This document shows, in pieces, positions 22,315 to 33,085 of a stretch of 64,000 nucleotides of DNA. A model generated the notes under the pieces. The model ran no database searches. It was given only the letters and a program-made list of their open reading frames with translations, and was not told the origin of the DNA. Every line of letters begins with the position of its first letter. Position 1 is the first letter of the stretch. Source of the DNA: Sialis fuliginosa (lineage: Eukaryota > Arthropoda > Insecta > Megaloptera > Sialidae); the NCBI GenBank assembly GCA_961205875.1, contig OY540817.1, forward strand, positions 11,753,001-11,817,000, given 5' to 3'. Both the position numbers and the translations under genes were made by a program.

Positions 22315-22780
22315 TGAATTTCGGGAATTATTATCTCAAGAACTGTTTGTTCAATTTCATCTAGGTTTGTTTTATTCTAAAGTATATATATTGAGGTATG
22401 TATATGTATAATTTTTTTATGAATAAATATCGACTGGGAGCGCTACTAGCAGTCGGTTGATCTGAAACAGAAATTTCGAAGATTTTCTTATAAGTTAATG
22501 TATGATGCCCTTCGCTACGTAGGATTTTTTTTACTTAGTTTTTTTATAAGCCAGAAGGGTCCGAAATTGTGGTTGAAAAATGAATGTAATATTCAATCAG
22601 GCACCATTTCGTGAAAAAAAATTATTTTTTCAAAAAATCCTACGTAGCGAAGAGCATCATACATTAACTTCTAAGAATCTCTTTGAAATTTTTGTTTCAG
22701 ATCAACCGATTGCCAGTAATCCTAGGAACTACATCGACAATACAAATAGTTTTTGAGATAATAATTCCTGTTCAGTTTTC
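22315..22780. repeat. Foldback (inverted-repeat) element
   Basis: Left-arm blocks GAATTATTATCTCAAGAAC, CGGTTGATCTGAAACAGAAA, TTAATGTATGATGCCC and CTACGTAGGATTTTT are answered in reverse order by AAAAATCCTACGTAG, GCATCATACATTAA, TTTCAGATCAACCG and GAGATAATAATTCC. The best-paired arms are 22452-22535 and 22632-22716. A 100-codon ORF from 22683 starts within the right arm and has no recognisable domain. Confidence 0.75.
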
Positions 22781-24183
22781 GACGATTTGGGACATTCCTA
22801 TTATACTAGAGAGGATCCCAATTGGTTTCCTTACTCGAAATGAAATGTTGAGTATTGCAATATGCAAATACTTTGATTATTATTATATTATGAAAATTAT
22901 ATTTCTACGGAGAGCAAACGTTAAAAGCCGACTGAAAAAGAACGATTCTATAAATATTAGGTTTTTCAAAAACTTTAATCTATAACATTAAAACAAACAA
23001 AAATAATATTTGCATTTCTAATATCACTCTACTTAAAATAAACATTTGAAATTTTATATAAATTGCTTTAAATTAATTTTCTGGTGTGTACCTTATATAC
23101 AGACTGTATTAAAATATGTGAATGATGTTTGTATATAACAAACTTCGTCTATCTCTCTTACCAACATTTATTTACATACAACCTCTCTCTCTCTTTCTTG
23201 TGTAATTATTTACTATCTCTCTTTACTCAAGCTCTTTTAGTATGAGTGTTTTGTATGTTATAAGCTCATATGAATACAAGTTTACATTATACTGTTTTAT
23301 TTTCTGTCTTTCTTTTTCACTACTCTGTCGTACGTATAAATGTATTTGTGATTTATCATCTACTATCTTTGTTTAGCTCTTTTATTATGAGTATGTGTTT
23401 TACATGTTTTGTGTACAAGATATTCACAAAATACACCTACAGGTTGGTTTAAAAATAAATATAAAATGATTTCATTTTTGAATCGGTGGTCGAATAAAAA
23501 ATTAACTTTTTAATTTAGCGAACAAAATCAATAAAAATTTGTATGTGAAAAAAATGTTGATAGTGAAATAATTATATCAGTGGCCAACAAAACCAATAAG
23601 TTTCTTTATATATATATAAGTTGGGCTAAAGCGGGTTGCAAAAAAAAATAATAATTAAAATAAAAAAATCGCCTCATTTTGAAAAGTGACTATTCATTTT
23701 TATTTTTTTTGTTTTTAATCTTTCGCTATCTATACAATAAAAAAAATATTTTTTACTCAATTCTGCTAACGGTGGTAATAACATGTGTACTTAAGGTATA
23801 TACACAGCAAATTTGAATTTAGACATAGGGTTTTGAATACATATTTTTGAAACCCTGTTTATTGATAAAATGCAATTTTTTTTTATATTTTCACATTTTT
23901 AGACTAGAATACCCTCTTAATAAGCGAAAACGATTACTTGTACGAAAAAAGTTGTAAGATCTTTATTGTAGGTAATTTTCTAAACTTTATATTTGGTAAT
24001 AACTATTTTAGTCATAGAACCAATAGATACAGAGATATTTACTTAAAACTAATTGTTAGCACCTTTTGTGGGCTGTAAAAAAGTATGCTCGCATGGGATT
24101 GTTAGGGACTTTTGGTACCTTATTTATAAAGACAAAATGAAAGTGTATACAAAAATTCAGCTCATTGCGAATTTTTCGTCTAA
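22781..24183. other. AT-rich intronic sequence with CT-rich patches
   Basis: CT-rich runs at 23150-23230. CTCTTTTAGTAT and GAATACAAG/GAATGCAAG motifs near 23235-23280 recur loosely at about 25035-25080. No gene was recognised. Confidence 0.4.
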
Positions 24184-24965
24184 ATGTACTGGATATTAAA
24201 TATCGGTATGGAGAACCATACATGACTTCCATGTTCTTTCTATCTTTTTAAATAATTTTTAAATATACATTTTTTTAAATATTTTATTTATATAACCTAC
24301 TACTATGAATATACCTATCGTAATACATTAAAAAAACATATATACTTACAACGGTTACAGCTCTTTTTACCATTTGTATATAAATATTAGTTTTCTAATG
24401 TCAAAAACATAATTCACATTCGTAGAAAAACTAATTTGACAATTTGAATTTAGTTGCATTTGTTTCCAAGGCAACATGAATTAATGACATATTAGTATTT
24501 AAAATTCAAATTTTAAGTGTGTTTTTCACCCCTTTAATGGCTGTTTGGGCACGTACAAATAATAAATGTCCCTTAGATTCAATTGAACTGCAAATGTACA
24601 AAATCTTATCAAAATTAGTGAGATAATACTCGCAATATTCACTTTTTAGACGAAAAAAGTTACAAAATTTCGAATATTTCCAAAACCCCTAATCCGATTA
24701 GCACCAAAATCAATAGGTCTAGAGTACTCACTGAGACAAACATTTTCTCCAAAAATAATTCAGATCGGTGCATTTTTACACTAGTTATCGTGAACGAAAG
24801 AAAATTCTACATCCGCACAGACACACAGACACACGCACAGCCGCCATGCGGAAATTAACTTAAGTTTTGAAGTTAGTACAATTAGAATTTGTCATTTTCT
24901 CGGACACGATTTTTCGATGGTATTACAATACTTCCATTTCTTTCAGAACATGGAAGTAAAAAAGA
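24184..24965 (+). repeat. Repeat family B, uninterrupted copy
   Basis: Runs from CGGTATGGAGAACCATACATG through TTTCCAAGGCAACATGAATT, TTTTTAGACGAAAAAAGT, AGCCGCCATGCGGAAATT to TTCAGAACATGGAAGTAAAA. Near the ends ACTTCCATGTTCTTTC and TTCAGAACATGGAAGT form inverted termini. Other copies lie at 25465-26515 (minus), 31925-32975, 36070-36300, 40785-40960 (minus) and 2725-2830 (relic). It is non-coding; the class is unknown, perhaps a large MITE. This copy provides the empty site for two hAT insertions. Confidence 0.85.
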
Positions 24966-25099
24966 ATACTAATGTAAGAACAACTCTATTAAAGAGCTAC
25001 TACGACTCAATCAAATCTAGCTCTAACTCTTTTAGTATATTCGTATGTTTTGAATGTTACACGCACGTTTGAATGCAAGTAGGTATTTGTGTAGTAACG

Positions 25100-25395
25100 C
25101 ATGTATGTATTCAAGCGTGCTGTGAGAACGCGCTGCTGTGTTCCCGTTTTATTAAGGATTTATTCAATGTTGCGCAGTGGTGAGGTGGTTTATTTATCGC
25201 CCGTGCGACGCGAGAAAGCTGTTTGCCGCCGATCTCCAGGACACGCGGTACCTGTTTACGACCTCACGTGTGCTTCTGTACCTCGTCTTGATTTTAGCCA
25301 GTGGCAGCAGATCGCCAACATTTCTTATGAGATTATTAAAGAAATGTTTATTTTGTTATCTTTGTTATGGTGCACGGGGTGTAATAAATAATTTT
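25100..25395. other. GC-richer unique segment between the inverted family B copies
   Basis: Notably GC-richer than the surroundings (CGCCCGTGCGACGCG, TTTGCCGCCGATCTCCAGG, CACGCGGTACCTG). Two overlapping + strand frames of 87 and 96 codons are open, but neither shows a recognisable domain. It could be a degraded gene piece, exon or regulatory element; the evidence does not decide. Confidence 0.4.
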
Positions 25396-25464
25396 GATAA
25401 AATAAAAAAAATATGTATTTTGTGCCGATATTTATTTTAACTGTATTTTGACAAAAAGTGTTTG

Positions 25465-26515
25465 ATTTTTACTTCCACGTTCTGAAAGAAATGAGTGTTG
25501 TAATACCGTCGAAAATCGTGTCCGAGATAAGAGCAGATTCTGATTGTACTAACTTCAAAACTTAATTTCCGCATGGCGGCTGTGCGTTTGTCTGTGTGTC
25601 TGGATGTAGAATTATTTTTGGGGAAAATGTTTATCGCATTGTCAGTGAGTACTCCAGACCTATTTGGGATTTTGGAAATATTCGAAATTTTGTAACTTTT
25701 ATCGTCTAAAAAGTGAACGATGCGAATATTATCTCACTCATTTTGATAAGAATTGGTACATTAGTAGTTCAATTGAATCTAAAGGACATTTATTATTTGT
25801 ACGTGCCTAAACAGCTATTGAAGGGGTGAAAACTACCCTCAAAATTTGAATTGTAAATACTAATTAATACGTTATTAATTCATGTTGCCTTGGAAACAAA
25901 TGCAACTAAATTCAAATTGTTAAATTAGTTATTCTACGAATGTGTATTTTGTTTTTGACATTAGGACATTAGAAAACTAATATTTATATACAAATGGCAA
26001 TAACTGCTGTTACCTTCGTATATGTTTTTTTATGTATTACGAAATTTACATTCATAGTAGGTACTAGGTCAGGGGTGGGGAACCTTTTTATCATAGAAGG
26101 CCACATTTAAATTTAAAAATAATAAGCACGCCGCATGCTTACCGTCTTTCTTGAAGTAGTCTTCGTCGTGAAACATATCCCCACTAGGAAGTTCATATCA
26201 AATAACTTCAGAATATAAGCGCAATAGCCAATTTTAATTTACGTTTGATTATTGTAGATTATTTGTTCAAACATTTTTATTTTTCTCTTGGCAGAATAAA
26301 ATTAAAAATAAATTGAGAAGAAAAAATATAATAAATATAAATAATTGAAATATTTACCGGCCGCAATGTAGTATTGAAAAGGCCACATGCGGCCTTAAGG
26401 CCGCAGGTTCCCCATCCCTGTACTAGGTTATATAAATAAAATATTTTTCAAAAAAAGTATATTTAAAAATTATTTAAAAAGATAGAAAGATAGAAAGCCA
26501 TGTATGGTTCTCCAT
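25465..26515 (-). repeat. Repeat family B, minus copy split by a hAT
   Basis: This is the reverse complement of 24184-24965: TACTTCCACGTTCTGAAAG, CGCATGGCGGCTGTGCG, AAAAAGTGAACGATGCG, TGTTGCCTTGGAAACAAATG and finally CATGTATGGTTCTCCATACTG. It is interrupted at 26070-26420 by a hAT element. With 24184-24965 it forms a 2.3-kb inverted pair around a spacer of about 500 bp. Confidence 0.85.
26070..26420. mobile_element. hAT MITE with perfect 8-bp target duplication, nested in family B
   Basis: Left TIR CAGGGGTGGGGAACCTTTTT; right TIR GGTTCCCCATCCCTG. TACTAGGT is duplicated exactly at 26062-26069 and 26421-26428. The 351-bp interior carries GGCCACAT and GGCCGCA motifs near both ends. The uninterrupted family B copy (around 24280-24300, inverse) shows the empty site with one difference (TAGTAGGT). 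Confidence 0.95.
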
Positions 26516-27198
26516 ACTGATATTTTGCTTGCTTTATAATTGTCCAATTCTGTAAAAAAATGTAAAATGTATTCAAACTTTTTCCTTCTTTACGTACAAT
26601 TTTTTTATCATAATTAATTATATAACTTTTAAATAACCCATTTTTCTAGAAATATTTTGATCTTTTAATTGTTTTGATGTATATGTATAAAGTTTTGAAG
26701 AAAGATAGATACACTGTTTCTCTGTGCTCTGTCCTTTTATTATTTCCAACGTTGGTTGTAACGACTTGTCAGGATTTATCGACGGCGAGGAATTATAAAG
26801 TTCCATCTGATATGAAGTTGTAACCGTTAAGATCTAGAACATGGGTTTAATAAAGATTATCTTATACCTCCAACTCTACTACCAGTAAATCTCAATAGTA
26901 TAGGTTTGATGAATTTTCTTTAGATTTAGTTGAACAGTGTTATAGGTTTTGAGATATAATGCGAAGATTACAAATATATAAAATTATTTTTATTTGTTTT
27001 TCTTGTATTCTGTATTTAATAATTCATGACGTTTTGTTGGAAAACTTTGTAAACTAGATTTTTTTATATGACGCACAGTGGGGCAAGAGACCTTCAAAGC
27101 TGGCATCAAATCAGATACTGTATGATTGAACTTCTACGTTGGTTATTTCTTTGTAAAGTAGTTTGTAGTTTAAAATAAATGGCATATTACAGTTATTA
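26516..27198. other. AT-rich intronic sequence, nothing recognised
   Basis: CAGTGGGGCAAGAGACC near 27077 resembles a hAT end, but no partner end was found. Confidence 0.4.
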
Positions 27199-27330
27199 AC
27201 TTCCCATTAGGAAGTTATTGTAATCGGTCCGAAAATCAAAATAAAAAATTTCAACATATTTGTATGTTTGAAGGTTACTATAGTATATTTACATTCTTTT
27301 CAGAAAGATGTATGTGTGTGTTCATGAGAA
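27199..27330 (-). repeat. Fragment of hAT-type family A
   Basis: AGGAAGTTATTGTAATCGGT, CCGAAAATCAAAAT, TTTGTATGTTTGAAGGTTAC and AGATGTATGTGTGTG match the inverse of about 790-930 in the 480-1075 element and the same region at 40420-40520. The ends are missing. Confidence 0.75.
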
Positions 27331-28544
27331 AATTGGCAGTAGAGGAAGGTGTTGTAACTTGATTCAATCTTTATATTCTTTAGTTCATAGAGAGCTACAT
27401 TTTTACATGTAGGAGTGTTAAAGAAGAACTCCCCACAATTACAATTCCGTACTACCCTGCTTAAAGGTAAAATGCAATAAGAAGAGAAATGTAAGAATTG
27501 AGGAAAATGGGATCAACATCTTAACTATACAAATAGTTTGAGGGTGATTTAATGCTAGTGTTTTATTAACCTAACTTTTACTGTCTTCATGTTTTGAAAA
27601 GAGTATTTACTATCTTCTCACTTTGAATAAGCAATCAAATTAGTAGCAACCAAAGTGAATTTTTCGTTTTTAACTCACAATCAGAAACGGGGAAAAATAC
27701 ACAAAAAGTACATGACATTAATATAAAATAAAAAAAAGTGTGTGAAAATATAAAAATTATAAAATCAATAAAAAATGAGTTATTCATTTTGGCTTTTGAA
27801 TGACCCATCAAAATAGACACACCTGTATGATATGTATATGCCTTGCTAAAATTTCTGTAATCAAATAAAATCAAACCTGTTATTGTATAAATGATAACCG
27901 GAAACACAGCTTTTGCTATTTACATGAACATTATCCTAGCTTATCTATAAATAAATGATTCTATTTTGAAATAAACGTGGCTGTTGGGACGCTATCAAAT
28001 AGACGCGAACAAATTAATTATAGTTATTATTTGCAATGCTATGAAATTGACATATTTATTAAATTGTATACATATATCTGATTTTTTTCTGCTTGAAATA
28101 TGTTTAAACTGCGCTTGTAGTTGATATATATCTTAACGCAATGTTGGTTTTTAAAATTTATCGAACTTATTTTTAATCTTAATGTATTTCTTTATAATTA
28201 CGGATTATTAATCTTTACTCTCTTTTATTTTTAATGCCAACAATTTTTTAAACGCAGCAAATTTTGTATTACATAAATATTTCAAATAAAAATACTCTGC
28301 CAATGTGTTTCTCGTACTAAATTCTGCAAAGAGAGCTAAAAGAAACTAATTCTAGTTGTAATGATCGACCCGTTCAAAAGAAAATTTAATGCTCTATATA
28401 AATATGTAAGATTTTAAACAATGTTAGTGATATGATATTGACTTCTGGGTGTGATTTGGTCGTTCTATCGTCTACGTTTCGTCCTCCGTTGTAGTAGGCA
28501 TATCTTTATTTTTTTTACAAGAATTCTGAAGATAAACGGCCAAA
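27331..28544. other. AT-rich intronic sequence preceding the orphan exon candidate
   Basis: No gene recognised. The last 100 bp (about 28445-28544) are a little GC-richer (TCTACGTTTCGTCCTCC) and could be a 5' leader if the exon at 28545 is real. Confidence 0.4.
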
Positions 28545-28608
28545 ATGACGCGGTTTGTACACAGAAGCCAAGATCCGTATCAGGATCATCGAGGAAGCCT
28601 TAATATCG
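28545..28608 (+). CDS. Candidate isolated first coding exon (unidentified)
   Basis: ATG at 28545 sits in a good animal start context (CCAAAATGA). Twenty-one codons follow (MTRFVHRSQDPYQDHRG then SLNI) with balanced, protein-like composition unlike the Phe/Ile/Lys/Tyr-rich junk frames around it. It ends in phase 1 at ATCG|GTAGAT, an acceptable donor (donor GT at 28609-28610). I do not recognise the peptide. It could be the first exon of a nested gene or of an alternative transcript, or chance. No downstream exon is identified; the 78-codon frame at 28691-28927 is nearby but lacks a convincing connection. Confidence 0.35.
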
Positions 28609-29034
28609 GTAGATATTTTATTTAATTTTTGACCAAATAACGTCTTAAAATATATGTATATCTTAAATTAAATAGAATGAATTTTATACGTTGACAATTT
28701 TTAAGGCTTTTACGGAGACTTCGAATCAATTCTTGTCTTCTGAGTATAGATCGTTTCGTTTTGGTTGCTTTACATGCCAACGATTTTCCATACATTCAAA
28801 TAAACATCTTCTGGACTCTTCAAAGGAATTCAAAAGAGTTTTTCATGCCCGGTATTATAAAGAATTTGATTTAGAAAATATCAAACCGAACTCTACAGGG
28901 TGTCATGTCGACTTGAGTTTGATTTAGATTTTAGAGCAGTGATAGTTTTAAAATAATGTAAAACCGCTGTTTTTTTATTGTGTACATCAACCACCACTGC
29001 TTTTAGTTCGCTGATTTATTCTTAGCTAATGAAC
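28609..29034. other. Intronic sequence with an unassigned 78-codon frame
   Basis: The + strand frame 28691-28927 has unusually mixed composition (CFTCQRFSIHSNKHLL) but no family match that I recognise. A short block at about 28985-29020 recurs inverted near 6805-6845. Confidence 0.35.
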
Positions 29035-29225
29035 TGAAAAGTTATAACTATAATTTTTAAACAGACAGACATACGGGCGGACGGACATACACGGAACGAA
29101 AATTGTTTGCCTTGACCTGAAACGGAAAGATCAATTTAAAATTTTGAAATCGGAGAACAATTTTTTTGTCTCATTCTAAATCGATCACAAAGCTTCTCGT
29201 TTCTTCGATATTGCGAGGAAGCAAA
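29035..29225 (-). repeat. Repeat family J copy
   Basis: ACAGACAGACATACGGGCG, CTTGACCTGAAACGGAAAG, CGATCACAAAGCTTCTCG and GATATTGCGAGGAAG are the inverse of the blocks at 17003-17232 and colinear with 57010-57243. Confidence 0.8.
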
Positions 29226-29859
29226 AATATTGTGGAGTTAGTCGTTCAAACTTTTGAAGAGCTCAAATAATCATTAAAGTTTAGTTTCTTCTGACCTGCA
29301 TTATACAAGTGTACCAACCATCACAATTAATTACAATTTCACGAAAATGTCACATTTATAGGATCACAAATAATACACATAATTAATAATTTCATTTCGA
29401 GTAGATTATGCGTATATAGGTTAACCGAATCGTACTTTACACACAAATATGTTTGAGTGAATTTAGAAGGCTTTTCTGTAAATCCTCAGACTGCCATTTT
29501 GTATCCAGGAATGATTGATGAGCCGTATCTAATGCGCGACATAGACGGACAAAACTAAAAATACAATCGCGAATAATGGAAATTCTGGAATTAAAAAATC
29601 CCTGTTATTTTTGTTTGGTTGTAAAGTTTTTTTTTAAATTTAGTAAAAATAAATAACTTCACATGTAAACAATCGAAGAAATTAATGTTTTTAAACCGAC
29701 TTTTAGGAAGTTAAATACTTCAAATTTTAAAATAAAATAAAAATTTTTATGTGAAAATGAATAAATAATCAACTAAGGTACTGGTACCAGTCGTGAATGC
29801 TTTAAGAGCAAAGTATTTATATTACTTTTTAGTAATTCTTTAAATCAATTTAATTAGTA
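29226..29859. other. AT-rich intronic sequence, nothing recognised
   Basis: No repeat copy or gene recognised. Confidence 0.45.
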
Positions 29860-30049
29860 AGGGTCGATCCAGACTATCGAGCCGGTCTTGCTTCATTCAA
29901 ATATAAATCAAAAATAAACAATTAAACCATTCACATTATAGGTATCGCTCAGGTCTTGGTCCAATCACTTACGATACAGTATTACTATACTGAATATTTG
30001 ACTGGAACGAGACCGGATCGAGACCGGCTCGATAGTCTGGATCGACCCT
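29860..30049 (+). mobile_element. 190-bp MITE with ~30-bp inverted ends (pair member 1)
   Basis: AGGGTCGATCCAGACTATCG then AGCCGGTCT at the left; AGACCGGCTCGATAGTCTGG then ATCGACCCT at the right. The asymmetric centre (AACAATTAAACCATTCACA, TAGGTATCGCTCAG, ACAGTATTACTA) matches the inverse of 42627-42812, so both are one family in opposite orientations. The superfamily is unknown. Confidence 0.88.
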
Positions 30050-30184
30050 TATGAACACCAATTGATGAATACTTGCTAAAGGTTTCAGAATGATTAGTAC
30101 TACTACAGAAATGTTATAAAATAAAGAGTTGTAAAATTTAAAACAATATAATGAATGCATTTATATAAGAAAATACACTTTTTT

Positions 30185-30370
30185 TAGACTGTGCTGAACT
30201 GCGATAATTATTTGTCAAACAAAATGATCAATTATCATCAAATCACGTGTAAGAAAGTTAAATGTATTATATAGATTAATATCTAGTAATGGCAGTAATC
30301 AAATATCAACAATTATTTCTAATTCAGTATCTACATTTAATTTTAAAATGTTCGACACTGGAGTATTGTT
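30185..30370 (-). repeat. Copy of the THAP-element intron (family M)
   Basis: AGTAATCAAATATCAACAAT, TTTCTAATTCAGTA and TATAGATTAATAT are the inverse of sequence in the intron of the THAP relic (34967-35130) and colinear with 44585-44670. This is a dispersed copy of non-coding sequence from a THAP-bearing repeat. Confidence 0.7.
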
Positions 30371-30462
30371 CCAAACTGGTGACAGTATAATTTTATGTAT
30401 TTATACAGGTGGAGTTGGTGTAATGCAATATCACATCTTATTGATTATTTATATGACATGGA

Positions 30463-30600
30463 CTGCACGCCGAGATAAGACTTTCCTCGGTTTCCAAACG
30501 AGATCCAGATCGATACGAAAGTGCCTTAAATTCACACACGACTGTACCGAGACCAAGAGATGAGACCGTTTAAAATTTTAACGAGATCGTGACGTCCTTT
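30463..30600 (+). repeat. CGAGAC-rich repeat family K
   Basis: GGACTGCACGCCGAGATAAG begins a block full of ACGAGATC, CCGAGACC and ACGAGATCG motifs. The same start, inverted, closes the block at 34440-34565, and a third copy starts at 63838. Confidence 0.65.
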
Positions 30601-31789
30601 TAAAAAGATTATAATAATAAGTAAAAAATTGTCTGTCGTACCATGCGGAGGGGGTGAAATTGGTTTATTTTACGACAATCTTTTTTGTCGATTTTTTGAT
30701 TTTACGAAGATCAAAAAAGCTTTTTGAACTTTAAGGTCTAAGTTTTCAAATGGCATGTTTCAAATTAAACTGCATTTTTTTACAATCAGCACACGTTGCC
30801 AAAGTTGTAAAAATTTCTGAAATTCAGTGCACCCTTTATTAGTTTTCAATTTCTTAAGATGTTAATGAATTTTTAAAGTAATCTTAAAAAAGAGATTTTA
30901 AGCTTTATTTTACTTTTAGAAAATTTTAATTGTGACTATTTTCACCAAAGTTTGAATATTGTAAATTTTTTTAAGAAAATAAATAATTTCCTTATTTTTT
31001 TTGACGAGTGTATTACAAATTCTCATGTATAAAATTATAACATCAAGAAAGGTGTACATAGTTGTACTGACTTCTTAACAGTTCGTACGAGTAAATTTAC
31101 GTGTATGAAATGTTCTGCCATTTATTATTCCTGTTTCTTCGATTAAAAGATCTGGACAAGTTCCAAGCATCTGTTGGTCGGAAAAAACGATTCTTTGTTA
31201 AGTTACGTTTAAAAGATTACAAGGTTCCTACATATTTTTTATTTATAAATTACAGATTGTATTTAATCCTGTATAACTTACCAATTTCTGGTTTCTATTT
31301 TACTCTTTAAACGATAAACAAATTTCGTCTCGGAAACGTACAATGACTAACATATTCAAGTTATATGGTCTTATAGAACTATGTACATAATTGTACACTA
31401 TATAATTCCAAACATAAAAATCCCGCTCTTTCGATCGCCGATATCAAAAATATGTGTTTTCATTAAAAAAAACGAAATTAACCTTGAAACACCCCCAAAA
31501 AACGATTTTAAGGTCATTTTACTTGATAAATATTGATTATTTTGAAATGCGACGACAGTAGAGAAAAACGATCATTGCGTATTACGTTGTATAATATTTG
31601 TCAATATTAAAAATAAGTATGAAAGAACGAGGCTCATTCAGAACAAGATTAAATTTATAATGGCGTAAGCAACCCCTTTTTTGTTACATATTTCATAGAT
31701 TCGCTCGACTGCTTTTCACCTAAAGTTCAGTCATCACTTTTGCATCTGAATGATTGAATAAATAATCGAAGCTGCATTAAGCATCAGTG
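30601..31789. other. AT-rich intronic sequence, nothing recognised
   Basis: A 69-codon frame at 31101-31310 has no domain. No TIR pair was found. Confidence 0.45.
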
Positions 31790-31915
31790 AGAATAATGGT
31801 ATCCACCTTAGACATAGAGCATAGACCGCGCATTCTGTATTACCATAATGGTGTAACATTTCTCCAAAACAGTGAGAGAAATGCGGTAGGTTTGGGATAT
31901 ATCTATCTCTTTTTC
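31790..31915 (-). repeat. Repeat family C, inverted copy
   Basis: Inverse of the family C block: GACATAGAGCATAGACC and AGGTTTGGGATATATC match ATGCTCTATGTCTAT and GTATATCCCAAACC at 32985-33075. Together they face each other around the family B copy. Confidence 0.6.
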
Positions 31916-31924
31916 TAATAAGAA

Positions 31925-32975
31925 TGTACAAATGTACCAAGCATTATCAAAATTGGTGAGATATAATACTCGCAACGTTAACTTTTTAGACGAAAATAGG
32001 TACAAAATTTCGAATATTTCCAAAATCCCTTATTCGATTATCACTTGAATATTCACTGAGACAAACGTTTTCATCAAAAATAATTCTAGTCGGTGCATTT
32101 TTACAGTAGTTATCGTGAACGAAACAAAATTCTACATGCACATGCAGCTGCCATGCGGAAATTAACTTTTCTTTACGTTTTGAAGGTAGTACAATCAGAA
32201 TATGCTCTTATCTCAGATAGGGCATGTAAACCGGTTTTAACCGACACCGGTTAACCGGTTTTTTGTTAAAATTTACCAAAACCGTAAAACCGGGTTTTTC
32301 CCGAAAAACCGAAAGTCAATTATATATATATATTTTTTTGTTTCTTTAAGTGACAAATAATTTTATTTTTTTACTGTTATTCATGAAGTATTTATGTTGT
32401 GAATTTATTTAAATTAAAAAAGGGGGACATCTATAAAATAACGCGTAATGTGTAAATAAAAATATTATAGCGGAGTAAATGGAATTTGAGGGTCATTCCT
32501 GAAGTATATAATAATATGTTAATAAAGGAGATTATACCATTTTAAGTTCAAATTTAGAATAATAAATTTCAAATTGAGAATTGTAAATTCCACATTTGAG
32601 ATGAAAATAAATAAACAATTTATTTCAATATAATATAATGTTTTATAAAACAAAATATATTTGCTATAGCTGCAATTATGGCCTCCACATACTATCACGA
32701 GCTCCTGTTGAATTATTGGCGAACCCCATAAGAAATTTTTTCTTGTCCAGCCTTTTTTTCGGTCATTCAATTAATAATTTAAATACGTAAATGTACCATT
32801 CGCTGATTTTTAAACTTAATTGAAAAACCCGACTAAAAACCGGTTAACCGGTTTTTCACTTTATGAAAAACCGAAAACCGGTTTTTGAAATTTTATCGGG
32901 TTTTTGTATGCCCTAATCTCAGACACAATTTTTCGACGGTATTACAATACTTCCATTTCCTTCGGAACATGGAAG
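31925..32975 (+). repeat. Repeat family B copy split by a hAT
   Basis: Colinear with the second half of 24184-24965: TTATCAAAATTGGTGAGAT, CTTTTTAGACGAAAATAGG, GCTGCCATGCGGAAATT, then the insertion, then ACAATTTTTCGACGGTATTA and ACATGGAAGTAAAAAGG. The 5' part of the family is missing. Confidence 0.85.
32218..32915. mobile_element. hAT element with AACCGGTTTT-rich ends and perfect 8-bp duplication
   Basis: Ends TAGGGCATGTAAACCGG and CGGGTTTTTGTATGCCCTA. ATCTCAGA is duplicated at 32210-32217 and 32916-32923. Subterminal regions on both sides are packed with AACCGGTTTT palindromes (32231-32300, 32840-32885), which could be transposase-binding sites. At 698 bp it has no transposase. Uninterrupted family B copies read CTTATCTCGGACAC at the same point, confirming the boundaries. 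Confidence 0.95.
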
Positions 32976-33085
32976 TAAAAAGGACAAGTATATCCCAAAC
33001 CATTTTCTATTTCTTTCTTTTGACAGGGCTCTGTTTTCGAGTCAGGTACCGGTCCATGCTCTATGTCTATAGTATCCATTGCTCT
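32976..33085 (+). repeat. Repeat family C copy
   Basis: AAAAAGGACAAGTATATCCC, TTTCTTTTGACAGGGCTCTG and GGTCCATGCTCTATGTCTAT recur in order at 51308-51425. The class is unknown. Confidence 0.75.

Noticed and set aside
22683-22985. 100-codon frame, the longest in the window
   Set aside because: It starts inside a foldback arm and is Ile/Phe/Tyr/Lys rich, like other chance frames.
25101-25440. Overlapping 96- and 87-codon frames as a gene
   Set aside because: Two frames open over the same GC-richer DNA is expected from composition; neither shows a known domain.
28691-28927. 78-codon frame with CxxC and HxxxxL spacing, as a zinc finger
   Set aside because: Spacing does not fit a known finger, and there is no splice link to the exon candidate at 28545.
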